Shown: positions 1 through 8,462 of the stretch, piece after piece
Position numbering within the stretch: the first letter of the stretch is position 1
How the letters are laid out: every line of letters starts with the position of its first letter
Origin: Photorhabdus khanii NC19
GTDB taxonomy: Bacteria; Pseudomonadota; Gammaproteobacteria; Enterobacterales; Enterobacteriaceae
Direction: 5' to 3'
Assembly: GCF_000517265.1 (NCBI RefSeq)
Contig: NZ_AYSJ01000011.1
Location: 410,341-447,432 of the forward strand
Length of the DNA stretch: 37,092 nucleotides
The notes under the pieces: model-generated
What the model saw: the letters and a program-made list of their open reading frames with translations, nothing else
What the model was told of the DNA's origin: nothing
Database searches by the model: none
Translations under genes and position numbers: made by a program

Positions 1-2
1 AT

Positions 3-353
3 TATGTTGGCGGCCAAAGAAAGAATTCTGATTTGTTTATCAGTCTGTTAGAAAAACTGAAACACACTTATCGTCAAGCGAAAAAACTGACGTTAATCCT
101 GGATAATTATGTGATCCACAAAAGTTGTAAAGTGCAAAATTGGTTGAAAAAGAACCATAAATTTCATCTTCTGTTTTTACCTGTCTATTCATCCTGGCTT
201 AATAAAATAGAACGACTTTGGCAGTCTTTACACGAGACCGTCACACGAAATCATACTTGCCAATATATGTGGCAATTACTGGGAAAAGTAAATCGATTTA
301 TGGCCGCCGCTTCACTCTTCCCGGGCAGTCGAGCAGGAACAGTAAAAGTGTAG
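3..353 (+). CDS. IS630-family transposase, C-terminal part (cut by window edge)
   Basis: The reading frame is open from base 3 and ends at the TAG at 351-353, so this is the C-terminal ~116 residues of a DDE transposase whose start lies left of the window. The core is visible: LILDNYVIHKS carries the second catalytic Asp, and WLNKIERLWQSLHE about 35 residues later carries the catalytic Glu. The ending FPGSRAGTVKV resembles full-length IS630 transposases of Photorhabdus. Unlike the copy at 35749-36678, no stop interrupts this part, so the element may be intact; that cannot be judged here. Confidence 0.9.
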   Translation, partial: YVGGQRKNSDLFISLLEKLKHTYRQAKKLTLILDNYVIHKSCKVQNWLKKNHKFHLLFLPVYSSWLNKIERLWQSLHETVTRNHTCQYMWQLLGKVNRFMAAASLFPGSRAGTVKV

Positions 354-412
354 CGGTATATGAAAGTTAGTTAGATAATCTGAGTCCGGTACAATACCGA
401 ATGTGAAGTTCG

Positions 413-865
413 TTACCTAAAAAACTTCAATATTCCATGCTTAAATGTTTCAGCCTGAACAATTTCAGTATTAAAACCAAAGTTATTTCTTATGAATCCC
501 GAAACTGGTAATAAACGCCCTACGGAGGGTCTGTAATGACCAGAATGATTCACTAAATACACGGTGTTCCTATATCGATACATATAACCAGCACTGATAA
601 CTCTACTTCCTCCCTCCCTTGACGCTAAAACTGGGTGAGAAAGCATCTTCGAATTAACCTTTTTACTGATACTCCCGATAATCAGTTGTCCTTCTACATT
701 AAAAATAAATTTATATGATTTGGTTGTATCAAGCAAAATATCCAGATCTCTAGCCTCAGTGATGGTCTGTACAGACGCATCACCATAACGTCGCGCCCAA
801 CCAGCTAAGTTTTCTTCCATATCAAACAGATTTAGTTTGGTATTTCTCAAATAACCTTCAAACAT
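413..865 (-). CDS. Unrecognised 150-residue protein, possibly toxin-associated
   Basis: A complete minus-strand frame of 150 residues with no signal peptide and no membrane segment. It has a string of ordered motifs: YKFIFNVEGQLIIG (about residues 51-64), a SHPVLA motif near 77-82, then VNHSGHYRPS near 105-114. From memory this series, especially N-x-SGHYRPS, recurs in the C-terminal modules of polymorphic or Rhs-type toxins, but I cannot name a domain or activity. It sits alone beside an IS630 end, which fits a mobile or remnant accessory gene. It could equally be the detached C-terminal module of a larger protein that acquired its own start. Confidence 0.6.
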   Translation of the reverse strand: MFEGYLRNTKLNLFDMEENLAGWARRYGDASVQTITEARDLDILLDTTKSYKFIFNVEGQLIIGSISKKVNSKMLSHPVLASREGGSRVISAGYMYRYRNTVYLVNHSGHYRPSVGRLLPVSGFIRNNFGFNTEIVQAETFKHGILKFFR

Positions 866-1124
866 CTGCGACTCCCCAATGGGGTTTCAAATACTTGCCT
901 TGTGACATATTAATAGATCCTCATACTATTTTTATTTTTCATCTTCCAGCTTACTATTCTAGATACCAAACGATAAAACCACTTTTATAGCTTATAGTTA
1001 TTTTCTAATAAGTGACAAACGTAATAAAACATTTCCCTATTATTTCTGACTTGTCAGTAAACGAAGCATTTTTTAATGTGGTCGATTCACATAATAAGTG
1101 CAACACCTTTACTCCAGAAAAAAG
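866..1124. other. Intergenic stretch without a gene
   Basis: AT-rich DNA between the unrecognised gene and the terminator of the HbpS-like gene. I see no convincing reading frame or RNA. The promoter of the minus-strand gene ending at 413 should lie here, but no clear sigma-70 boxes stand out. Confidence 0.5.
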
Positions 1125-1157
1125 AAAGAGGTTCGATGCTATACATCGAACCTCTTT
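1125..1157 (-). terminator. Rho-independent terminator of the HbpS-like gene
   Basis: A perfect 14-bp stem (AAAGAGGTTCGATG with CATCGAACCTCTTT) closes a 5-base loop. Read on the minus strand it is followed by a T-rich run (TTTCTTTTTTCT), as expected for the 3' end of the gene stopping at 1250. Confidence 0.85.
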
Positions 1158-1249
1158 AAACTAAAAAACTTAAATTTATTTAACACCACAACAAAAATTA
1201 ATTATTACAAACACCCAATTAACAATCACGACAATTCATATTATAAGCT

Positions 1250-1738
1250 TCAAAACTCTAATGAAACCTTTTGAATTGCATCAAGGGCACATTGATGATC
1301 TAAATGACCCCCAGGTGCACCACCAATACCAATTGCACCAATGATTTCACCACCCGACCTCACCGGAACACCACCAGCCATCAGCAGGAAACCTGGGATG
1401 TGCACCATATTTTGAGCACCAAGATTTGATTGTGCAGATTTCATTACTTCATCTGACGTTCTTTGGGTAGATAATGCCGTATAAGCTTTCATTTTGCTCG
1501 CCTCAACGGTATGTAAACCCGCTTTATCCATACGCTGAACAGCTTTCAAAACCCCACTTTTATCAACAACAGAAACCGTCACGTTATAATTATTCGATTG
1601 ACAGGATTGAATTGCCTCAGAGGCTAATTTATTTGCTGTTTCAAGCGAAATATTACGTTCAGTAATTGTTGATGTAGCAAAAGCCATTTGAGCAAATAAA
1701 CCTGTCGCCAGGATAGTACAGAGAAGAGAATGTTTCAT
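1250..1738 (-). CDS. Secreted GlcG/HbpS-family protein
   Basis: 162 residues. Residues 1-21 form a signal peptide ending AFA, so the mature protein is periplasmic or secreted. The rest is a GlcG/HbpS-like (DUF336) domain: SVVDKSGVLKAVQRMD, the helix with KMKAYTALSTQRTS, and the glycine-rich GGEIIGAIGIGGAPGG near the end. Family members include GlcG of glycolate operons and Streptomyces HbpS, an extracellular haem-binding protein that works with the SenS-SenR two-component pair. This gene lies 101 bases downstream of a two-component pair on the same strand, which suggests a comparable accessory-sensor or target role. That role is inferred; haem binding cannot be seen here. The SD (GAGG) lies about 7 bases before the ATG and is partly inside an inverted repeat. 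Confidence 0.85.
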   Translation of the reverse strand: MKHSLLCTILATGLFAQMAFATSTITERNISLETANKLASEAIQSCQSNNYNVTVSVVDKSGVLKAVQRMDKAGLHTVEASKMKAYTALSTQRTSDEVMKSAQSNLGAQNMVHIPGFLLMAGGVPVRSGGEIIGAIGIGGAPGGHLDHQCALDAIQKVSLEF

Positions 1739-1746
1739 AGGTAAAC

Positions 1747-1786
1747 CTCATTAAGTTGATGAATTATCCTGCTCTAACTTAATGAG
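1747..1786 (-). promoter_or_regulatory. Inverted repeat covering the HbpS-like gene's SD region
   Basis: Perfect 11-base arms, CTCATTAAGTT at 1747-1757 and AACTTAATGAG at 1776-1786, are separated by 18 bases. On the minus strand the arm nearer the gene ends in GAG of the GAGG ribosome binding site, seven bases before the start codon at 1738. No T-run follows, so this is not a terminator. It could be a two-site operator (arm centres 29 bp apart) for the neighbouring response regulator, or an mRNA hairpin that hides the SD. Confidence 0.55.
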
Positions 1787-1839
1787 ATTTATAGACTCTA
1801 TCTATTAGGTTGATTACTTATCCGGCTTAGTAGAAATAC

Positions 1840-2466
1840 TTAAACATAAGATAATGACTTAAATAGCTCATATTCTTTTACTAATTGTGGTAAGGAATGA
1901 ATATCTAATTTATGAAATATATTAGCCCGATGAACTTCAATTGTACGTGGTGATAATGCCAATTGTTGAGCAATTTGCTTACTGGTTTTTCCTTCCAGAA
2001 TAATTTCCATTACTTCACTTTCACGCTCAGATAACTGGCTGAATTTAGTTTTCAACTGCTTATATATCTGACATTGCTTAAATATTTCCTGATGAGATAA
2101 TAATGCATTTGAAACTGTTTCAATCAATAAATCTGCATCAATAGGCTTAGTTAAAAATTCAAAAGCCCCATTTTTAAAAGCACGGCGACAAATATCAATA
2201 TTTCCGTGCCCTGTCATAATAATCACCGGCAATGTATTGTTGAGTTTTAGAAGTTCATCATGTAATGTCAACCCAGGTTTTCCCGGCATACGAATATCCA
2301 ATAAAATACATCCCTGAAGATCTGAAATATTTGTCTTATCAATATCATCAAGAAATTCTTGAGCGCCAGGAAATGAAGTTACCGACCAATTCATTGTTTC
2401 TAACAACATAGATATTGAATCACGAATCGCTTCATCATCATCAATGAGATAAATCACTGCTGCCAT
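1840..2466 (-). CDS. FixJ/NarL-type response regulator
   Basis: 208 residues: an N-terminal receiver domain and a C-terminal LuxR-type helix-turn-helix (about 145-200). The acidic pocket (IDDDE near 8-12), phosphoacceptor Asp57 in LLDIRMPG and conserved Lys in FLTKPID are all present. The HTH has the usual LSERESEVMEIILEGKTSKQIA and SPRTIEVHRANI motifs. The ATG overlaps the kinase stop by one base (TAATG) after a strong GGAGGAG, so the two are translationally coupled. It is the cognate regulator of the upstream kinase; target genes are not shown by the sequence, though the HbpS-like gene downstream is the obvious candidate. A TtrR-type tetrathionate regulator is an alternative, but no ttr genes are nearby. 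Confidence 0.9.
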   Translation of the reverse strand: MAAVIYLIDDDEAIRDSISMLLETMNWSVTSFPGAQEFLDDIDKTNISDLQGCILLDIRMPGKPGLTLHDELLKLNNTLPVIIMTGHGNIDICRRAFKNGAFEFLTKPIDADLLIETVSNALLSHQEIFKQCQIYKQLKTKFSQLSERESEVMEIILEGKTSKQIAQQLALSPRTIEVHRANIFHKLDIHSLPQLVKEYELFKSLSYV

Positions 2467-3797
2467 TACTCCTCCTTACCTTTATTGACTGGTAACCAAA
2501 TAATAAAACGAGCACCACCTGTTTCACAATTTTCAGCACGAACATCACCACCAAGTTTCTGAATTAATGTCTCCGTTAGAGTCATACCTAACCCCATTCC
2601 CTGCTGGCGTGTTGTAAAGAATGGAATAAAGATGTTTTTCAAAACTTCATCGCTTAATCCTGGTCCACTATCTGCAATTACGATTTTTATCATGTTATCA
2701 GTATAGGTGATATCAATACAGATCCAATTCTGATGGTTTGTGTGATCTTGCTGTGCCTGAATTGCATTATTTATTAAGTTATGGAATATTTGCTCTACCC
2801 ATAATGGTTCGGTGAATATCATTGGTAAATCATCACAAATATGTTTTATGACCTTTATTTTCCCCGCTTTGATTTCATTTCCGAGCAATATTTCAACCCG
2901 ACCTAATATCGATAGAATATTTACAACCTGTAGTACAATACTACCCGTCGTCAGCTTTTGGCGGTATTGTGTTAATAAATTTGCGATACGTTGAGTTTGT
3001 AAGATTGATGAATCCAGTATTGAAGTGATTTTATCATATTGCTGCTTTTTCATTAGCCGCAGTGCGGTTTGGTTATAACTCATAATCGCCGTCAAAGGCT
3101 GGTTTAACTCATGAACAATACCCGTTGCCACCTCATCCATGGTATTCAAACGGGTGAACTCAAAGAAATGTGCCCGTAAATCAGAAATTTCCCTTAATCT
3201 CTTATTCTTTTGAATTAAAAAGATAGAACAAATAATCACTGCCCACAAGAAACTGAGACAAGTAATATAACCCCACGGCAGTTGCGACCATTGTTGATTA
3301 TTACTGGCTTTAAGCACGAAAGGCTGAAAACGACTGGTCAGCTTTTTCTCCCAGTGCCAAAAATGCTGCTCTTTCTCCGGCCCATATGTAATCAATTGAC
3401 GATTATTCCAATCCAGTTGTACCGATCGAAATTGTGACAATAATGATAATTTTTTCATAAGGATATTGAGATCAATCAATAATCGGATACTGTTGTTTGT
3501 ACTATTAAGCCAATATCTTCCATCTCCCTCTTCACTGATTACAGGGAATATTAATACATTCACCGGGATCTCCTGTAATCCGATGATTTGCTGAAAATTT
3601 TCCTGTAACTGCTCCAATCCGATATTAGCATCCATCAGCGATATAATGGCATCATGCTGTGCAAGCTTTTCACTCAATTCCCGATAAAGGATATTAAATG
3701 AAACTGTTTGTTGTTGATAATTTTGCTCTAATGAATGATTAATCATTCCCCAGGCTGTCAAAACTGTTAACACGATCCACGCAAAAAAATGCCACAT
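2466..3797 (-). CDS. Membrane sensor histidine kinase
   Basis: 443 residues. Two membrane segments (about 5-20 and 175-195) bracket a periplasmic domain of roughly 150 residues of no recognised fold. The cytoplasmic part has the HisKA phosphoacceptor His229 in IVHELNQPLTAI, the N box in FHNLINNAIQA (340-347), the G1 box ADSGPG (Asp376) and the G2 box GMGLGMTL. The HELNQPL form is typical of FixL, DctB and TtrS-type kinases. It is the first gene of the kinase-regulator-HbpS-like string. The periplasmic domain is where a secreted HbpS-like partner could act; this is inferred from context only. Confidence 0.9.
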   Translation of the reverse strand: MWHFFAWIVLTVLTAWGMINHSLEQNYQQQTVSFNILYRELSEKLAQHDAIISLMDANIGLEQLQENFQQIIGLQEIPVNVLIFPVISEEGDGRYWLNSTNNSIRLLIDLNILMKKLSLLSQFRSVQLDWNNRQLITYGPEKEQHFWHWEKKLTSRFQPFVLKASNNQQWSQLPWGYITCLSFLWAVIICSIFLIQKNKRLREISDLRAHFFEFTRLNTMDEVATGIVHELNQPLTAIMSYNQTALRLMKKQQYDKITSILDSSILQTQRIANLLTQYRQKLTTGSIVLQVVNILSILGRVEILLGNEIKAGKIKVIKHICDDLPMIFTEPLWVEQIFHNLINNAIQAQQDHTNHQNWICIDITYTDNMIKIVIADSGPGLSDEVLKNIFIPFFTTRQQGMGLGMTLTETLIQKLGGDVRAENCETGGARFIIWLPVNKGKEE

Positions 3798-4284
3798 ATG
3801 ATTACCGAAAGGATATATTTCATGATGTTAAGATATTGTAAGAATATATAAATTAAACAACTATCAGAACAAACAAATTCAGGGTAAATTGGATTTTAGA
3901 TAACGTTTGTAATTTAGTGTCACATAAAATTCATTACAGTGTAATTATTTCATCAAAACATTCCTCAAAAAAGTAGTTGGCTACAGTAATGTTAAATTCC
4001 CGCTTTTTCATTTTCTCTGAGCGTTTTTTAACCATTAATAAAATAATTTCGATAGATGAATACTGGATAAGCGTTTACGACGGTTTTTACTAAGACGCTT
4101 AATGTCATGTCAAATTTCCTGAATAATTTAAGGTAACCATTCAATAAATCGACTAAGAGAAATGGTTCTCATTCTCTTAAATGCCACTCCACACCTATAA
4201 AAATATCAATATTTATCAAATAGTTGATAAAACTCCCCACAATTTTTTCCATTTAATCAGAAAAAACACTTTACAATCGATAGT
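3798..4284. other. Intergenic region upstream of the sensor kinase and ryhB
   Basis: About 490 bases of AT-rich DNA with no supportable gene. It should contain the minus-strand promoter of the kinase operon. I see no repeats of note before the Fur box at 4285. Confidence 0.5.
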
Positions 4285-4303
4285 GATAATTATTATCATT
4301 CGT
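4285..4303 (+). promoter_or_regulatory. Fur box of ryhB
   Basis: The bases GATAATTATTATCATT from 4285 match the 19-base Fur consensus at about 14 positions and sit directly upstream of the RyhB RNA. Iron-loaded Fur would repress the small RNA when iron is plentiful, as in E. coli. Confidence 0.85.
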
Positions 4304-4305
4304 AT

Positions 4306-4406
4306 CGCTTTCAGATGAACCGCCTTCCGGGTAAAGATGAAAGCACGACATTGCTCACATTGCTTCCAGTGTTTACTTTAGCCAGCCGGGTGCTGGCTTT
4401 TTTTTA
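4306..4406 (+). ncRNA. ryhB: RyhB iron-responsive small RNA
   Basis: The pairing core GAAAGCACGACATTGCTCAC and the following CATTGCTTCCAGT are almost identical to E. coli RyhB. The 3' terminator hairpin AGCCAGC-CGGGT-GCTGGCT is followed by eight T's. The 5' part has diverged but still forms a stem (GCTTTCA with TGAAAGC). RyhB is an Hfq-dependent RNA that pairs with mRNAs of iron-using proteins and lowers their expression in iron starvation. It lies beside yhhW, as ryhB does near yhhX/yhhW in E. coli. The exact 5' end is estimated from the stem and could be off by a few bases. Confidence 0.93.
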
Positions 4407-4520
4407 TTGATCAATCCGATTGTTATATTTTCAAAATATTTGAATAATTAAGTTAGGTTTTTAGACTTTTATGTTATCTCTTCTCAACTAGACTGTAAAA
4501 ACCATTGAGGAGATTTGAAT

Positions 4521-5216
4521 ATGATCTATTTACGCAAAGCATCAGATCGCGGCCACGCCAATCATGGCTGGCTAGATAGCTGGCATACCTTCTCATTTGC
4601 CAACTATTACGACGCTAATTTTTTGAATTTTTCAGCGCTGAGAGTAATTAATGAAGACTTCATCGAAGCAGGTCAAGGCTTTGGGACCCATCCACATAAG
4701 GATATGGAAATACTGACCTATGTGCTTTCCGGTGCAGTTGAACATCAAGATAGTATGGGAAATAAAGAGCAGGTACCCGCTGGTGAATTCCAAATTATGA
4801 GTGCAGGTTCGGGTATTCGTCATTCAGAATATAACCCAAGCAGTGATCACCCATTACATCTGTATCAAATCTGGATTGCTCCAGATAAAACCGGCTTGAC
4901 ACCACGCTATGAACAGCGCCGTTTTGATGATGTACAAGGTCGCCAATTAGTGCTCTCTCCCGATACCCGAGACGGCTCACTAAAAGTCTTCCAAGACATG
5001 ACCTTGTGGCGTTGGATACTGAAAAATCATGAAACTCCCGAATATCTTACAGAGAACGGCCGTTATATCTGGATACAAGTGATACGTGGAGAAGTGACTG
5101 TTAATGGTGTACAGGCAACCACCAGCGATGGTCTGGCGATCCGGGATGAAACCCATCTTCAACTTAACGCCGGTGATGATAGTGAAATATTGCTGTTTGA
5201 CCTTCCTGCGGCATAA
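4521..5216 (+). CDS. yhhW: Pirin-family quercetin 2,3-dioxygenase YhhW
   Basis: 231 residues, the same length as E. coli YhhW and near-identical over long stretches (for example QGFGTHPHKDMEILTYVL and FQIMSAGSGIRHSEYNP). A bicupin pirin; the N-terminal cupin carries the metal ligands in the HPHKDME region and in HSEYNP. Known family activity is quercetin dioxygenation in vitro; the physiological substrate is unclear. I start at the ATG at 4521, eight bases after GAGGAG, rather than the in-frame TTG at 4515. Transcription ends at the shared hairpin before pckA. Confidence 0.95.
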   Translation: MIYLRKASDRGHANHGWLDSWHTFSFANYYDANFLNFSALRVINEDFIEAGQGFGTHPHKDMEILTYVLSGAVEHQDSMGNKEQVPAGEFQIMSAGSGIRHSEYNPSSDHPLHLYQIWIAPDKTGLTPRYEQRRFDDVQGRQLVLSPDTRDGSLKVFQDMTLWRWILKNHETPEYLTENGRYIWIQVIRGEVTVNGVQATTSDGLAIRDETHLQLNAGDDSEILLFDLPAA

Positions 5217-5222
5217 ATCCCC

Positions 5223-5254
5223 AATAAACCTCACCCATACGGATGAGGTTTATT
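5223..5254. terminator. Bidirectional terminator between yhhW and pckA
   Basis: An 11-bp stem, AATAAACCTCA with TGAGGTTTATT, closes a 10-base loop between two convergent genes. A/T-rich tails on both sides fit termination in both directions. Confidence 0.75.
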
Positions 5255-5265
5255 TATACTCACAA

Positions 5266-6885
5266 TTACAGCTTAGGACCCGCTTTTACTAAAGCTTCCC
5301 CTGCTGGGGTATCCGTGTATTTATCAAAGTTGTCGACAAAACAATGTGCCAAATCTTTCGCCTTCTCTTCCCACTGAGATTTATCTGCATAAGTATCACG
5401 TGGATCAAGAATATCAGTATCAACACCAGGCAACGCAGTCGGAACCGCCAGATCGAAGATAGGTAATGTCGTGGTATCAGCTTCCTCAATATCACCACTT
5501 AGGATGGCGTCAATGATTCCACGGGTATCCTTAATAGAGATTCGTTTACCGGTACCATTCCAGCCTGTGTTCACCAGATAAGCCTTGGCACCTGCGGCCT
5601 GCATGCGTTTTACCAAGACTTCCGCGTATTGAGTTGGATGCAGACTTAGGAAGGCGGCACCGAAACAGGCAGAGAACGTTGGTGTTGGTTCCGTCACACC
5701 GCGTTCTGTACCAGCCAGTTTTGCCGTGAAGCCAGACAAGAAATGATATTGAGTCTGCTCCGGTGTCAGACGGGATACCGGAGGCAACACGCCAAACGCG
5801 TCTGCCGTCAGGAAAATGACCTTGGTCGCGTGACCTGCTTTAGAAACCGGCTTAACAATGTTTTCAATATGGTAGATAGGATAAGAAACACGGGTGTTTT
5901 CAGTTTTTGAACCATCATTGAAATCAACCGTGCCATCTGCCAGTACAGTCACGTTTTCCAGCAATGCATCACGTTTAATTGCATTGTAGATATCAGGTTC
6001 CGCTTCTTTGGATAGATTGATAGTTTTCGCGTAACAGCCCCCTTCAAAGTTGAATACGCCGTCATCATCCCAACCGTGTTCATCATCACCAATCAGCTTA
6101 CGTTTTGGATCAGTAGAAAGCGTGGTTTTACCTGTACCTGATAAGCCGAAGAAAACAGCAACATCGCCCTTCTCACCCACGTTGGCAGAACAATGCATTG
6201 AAGCAATACCTTTCAATGGCAGCAGGTAGTTCATCATTGAGAACATTCCTTTCTTCATTTCACCGCCGTACCAGGTACCACCGATAAGCTGCATACGCTC
6301 TGTCAGGTTGAATGCGACAAAGTTTTCAGAATTCAAACCCTGCTCTTGCCATTGTGGGTTAGTGCATTTTGCACCGTTCATCACAATAAAGTCTGGTTTG
6401 AATCCGGCCAATTCTTCATCTGAGGGGCGGATAAACATGTTCTTAACGAAATGAGCCTGCCATGCAACTTCTGTAATAAAGCGGACTTTTAGGCGTGTAT
6501 CTGCATTCGCACCACAGAAAGCATCAACAATAAACAAACGTTTGCCTGAAAGCTGTTGAGTAACCAGACCTTTCAGATGTGTCCATGTTTCCTGTTGTAA
6601 TGGCTTGTTATCATTCTTGCCTTTTCCCTGGTCAGCCCACCATACGGTATCACGGGTAACATCATCACGGACAATATACTTATCCTTGGGGGAACGACCA
6701 GTGAAGATCCCCGTATCGACAGCCACAGCCCCCAGGTCGGTCAAAGTGCCACTCTCGTAACCCTCCAGTGAAGGTTTAGTTTCTTCTAAAAATAACAGCT
6801 CATAGCTTGGGTTATAAACAATCTCACTAACATCATGGATTCCATAGTCCGCGAGTTCCTGCGGGGTAATGCCTTTAACACTCAT
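5266..6885 (-). CDS. pckA: Phosphoenolpyruvate carboxykinase (ATP)
   Basis: 539 residues, matching the E. coli enzyme length. It converts oxaloacetate plus ATP to phosphoenolpyruvate and CO2, the entry step of gluconeogenesis. The nucleotide-binding loop [11 protein letters not shown], the kinase-2 region [20 protein letters not shown] and the [11 protein letters not shown]-terminal motif are intact. The ATG at 6885 follows a good AGGAG. It is a single-gene unit convergent with yhhW; the upstream 200 bases should hold its catabolite-controlled promoter. Confidence 0.98.
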   Translation of the reverse strand: MSVKGITPQELADYGIHDVSEIVYNPSYELLFLEETKPSLEGYESGTLTDLGAVAVDTGIFTGRSPKDKYIVRDDVTRDTVWWADQGKGKNDNKPLQQETWTHLKGLVTQQLSGKRLFIVDAFCGANADTRLKVRFITEVAWQAHFVKNMFIRPSDEELAGFKPDFIVMNGAKCTNPQWQEQGLNSENFVAFNLTERMQLIGGTWYGGEMKKGMFSMMNYLLPLKGIASMHCSANVGEKGDVAVFFGLSGTGKTTLSTDPKRKLIGDDEHGWDDDGVFNFEGGCYAKTINLSKEAEPDIYNAIKRDALLENVTVLADGTVDFNDGSKTENTRVSYPIYHIENIVKPVSKAGHATKVIFLTADAFGVLPPVSRLTPEQTQYHFLSGFTAKLAGTERGVTEPTPTFSACFGAAFLSLHPTQYAEVLVKRMQAAGAKAYLVNTGWNGTGKRISIKDTRGIIDAILSGDIEEADTTTLPIFDLAVPTALPGVDTDILDPRDTYADKSQWEEKAKDLAHCFVDNFDKYTDTPAGEALVKAGPKL

Positions 6886-7058
6886 GTTATTGCTCCTGGG
6901 TCCTGGATAGTCACGCTTTTTCTGTAAGCAATAATAAATAGTTATGATTAATTAACAGCGATTGTTATCAAAAAATTGAAAACCTATCATTTTTTTAGGC
7001 GTAATCTGAAACGAAAGACACGAAAGAAGCCTTTGAATATTATAGATATTGATAGAAA

Positions 7059-7074
7059 GGCGCGGATCCGCGCC
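7059..7074 (-). terminator. Possible terminator of hslO
   Basis: A perfect 16-base palindrome, GGCGCGGATCCGCGCC, lies just past the hslO stop and is followed on the minus strand by TTTCTATC. The stem is strong but the loop is minimal and the T-run is short, so termination is only likely. Confidence 0.45.
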
Positions 7075-7090
7075 CTAAAACAGATAAATA

Positions 7091-7963
7091 TTAGTGTAAC
7101 CGGCTCTTTTTTTCTGACCTGATTTCAACGATATCATCAGCATCAAAAATATAGTGTGTACCGCAGTATTCACACTCCATATTAATGTTGCCATCTTTCT
7201 GCAAAATATGATTAACATCCTCATCAGAAAGTGTGACTAACGTGTCAGCACAACGTTGACGAGAACAAGTACAGCGGAATTCAACGGGTTGCGGCTCATA
7301 TAATACAACATCCTCTTCATGATAAAGACGATGCAAAATCTCCTTAACTTCCAGTGAAAATAGCTCTTCACCTTTAATGGTTGCAGTAAGCTGTACCAGA
7401 TGATCAAATACGTCTGCACTACCCTGCTCCGCTGCTGGCAAAATCTGTAGTAACATACCGCCGGCAGCGATACTTCCATCCTGAATACCGGTACGGATAA
7501 ACAGACGGGTTGGTAACTGTTCAGACTGTCTGAAATAATCATCCAGACATTCCGCCAGCGTTTCACCTTCCAATGCAACGACACCCTGATAACGCTCACC
7601 ATGAATTGGTGTAATGGTAATGACCATATAGCCTGTGCCAACCATCTGCTTCAAACTACTATTTTCAGCAACTAATCCGTCAATACGGGCGACACCGCGC
7701 ATTTGTTGCTGATGATTACCGTTAATGACTGCCAGTTTTACCGGGCCATCTCCCTGAATTTGAACAGTAATATCACCATCAAATTTCAGTGTCGCCGTTA
7801 ATAAACTGGTTGCTACCAACAGTTCTCCCAATAATTGCTGTACCGGCTGCGGGTAATCATGATTTTCCAGAATATGCTGGTAAGTTTCACTGGCTAAAAC
7901 CAGCTCACCACGTACAGAATAATTCTCAAACAAAAAGCGGTGTAATTGGTCTTGTTTAAACAT
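7091..7963 (-). CDS. hslO: Redox-regulated chaperone Hsp33
   Basis: 290 residues, close to E. coli HslO. The C-terminal redox switch is intact: CTC (in [10 protein letters not shown]) and the later CEYC supply the four zinc-binding cysteines. Disulfide formation under oxidative stress releases zinc and activates the holdase. It is the last gene of the igaA-hslR-hslO run, 22 bases after hslR. In E. coli yhgE lies between hslO and pckA; it is absent here. Confidence 0.97.
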   Translation of the reverse strand: MFKQDQLHRFLFENYSVRGELVLASETYQHILENHDYPQPVQQLLGELLVATSLLTATLKFDGDITVQIQGDGPVKLAVINGNHQQQMRGVARIDGLVAENSSLKQMVGTGYMVITITPIHGERYQGVVALEGETLAECLDDYFRQSEQLPTRLFIRTGIQDGSIAAGGMLLQILPAAEQGSADVFDHLVQLTATIKGEELFSLEVKEILHRLYHEEDVVLYEPQPVEFRCTCSRQRCADTLVTLSDEDVNHILQKDGNINMECEYCGTHYIFDADDIVEIRSEKKSRLH

Positions 7964-7985
7964 AAATATCTCTCACTGGAGCAGG

Positions 7986-8402
7986 TTATTCCTGCTCACT
8001 TAATTTGGTGTTTTTAAACTTAATCAGCGTGCGTCTTTCTTTTTTATCCGGCCGGCGATCAGGATGAGGCATAGTTAATGCGTTCATTTTACGGGCTATC
8101 GCTATTTTTTCCCGATTAGCCATACTCGCTTCAGTCTCCCGGTAAAGTTGTTGAGCTTCCGGTGCACCGCGCCGATGGCTGCTTAACGCAAGAACTTCAA
8201 TCGTACGTTCATCATTACCCTGACGCAGTTTAATTTCAGCTCCGAGTTCAACCACTTTACTCGGTTTACTTCGTTGACCATTATAGTGAACTTTACCACC
8301 GTCTATCATTTCCCGTGCCATAGCCCGTGTTTTATAAAAGCGGGCAGCCCACAGCCATTTATCCAGACGGACAGCTTGATTGGAGTCTGAATTATCTTTC
8401 AT
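7986..8402 (-). CDS. hslR: Heat-shock ribosome-associated protein Hsp15
   Basis: 138 residues with an N-terminal S4 RNA-binding domain (VRLDKWLWAARFYKTR through VELGAEIKLRQG, about 10-60) and a basic C-terminal tail (DRRPDKKERRTLIKFKN). Hsp15 binds 50S subunits carrying a stalled nascent chain and helps recycle them. It sits between igaA and hslO; E. coli has yrfG between igaA and hslR, which is missing here. Confidence 0.96.
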   Translation of the reverse strand: MKDNSDSNQAVRLDKWLWAARFYKTRAMAREMIDGGKVHYNGQRSKPSKVVELGAEIKLRQGNDERTIEVLALSSHRRGAPEAQQLYRETEASMANREKIAIARKMNALTMPHPDRRPDKKERRTLIKFKNTKLSEQE

Positions 8403-8462
8403 TTTTTTCTCCCAATATCAGCTCCGGCGAAAAAGCCAAGCCTAACACACCATTGCTGATTA

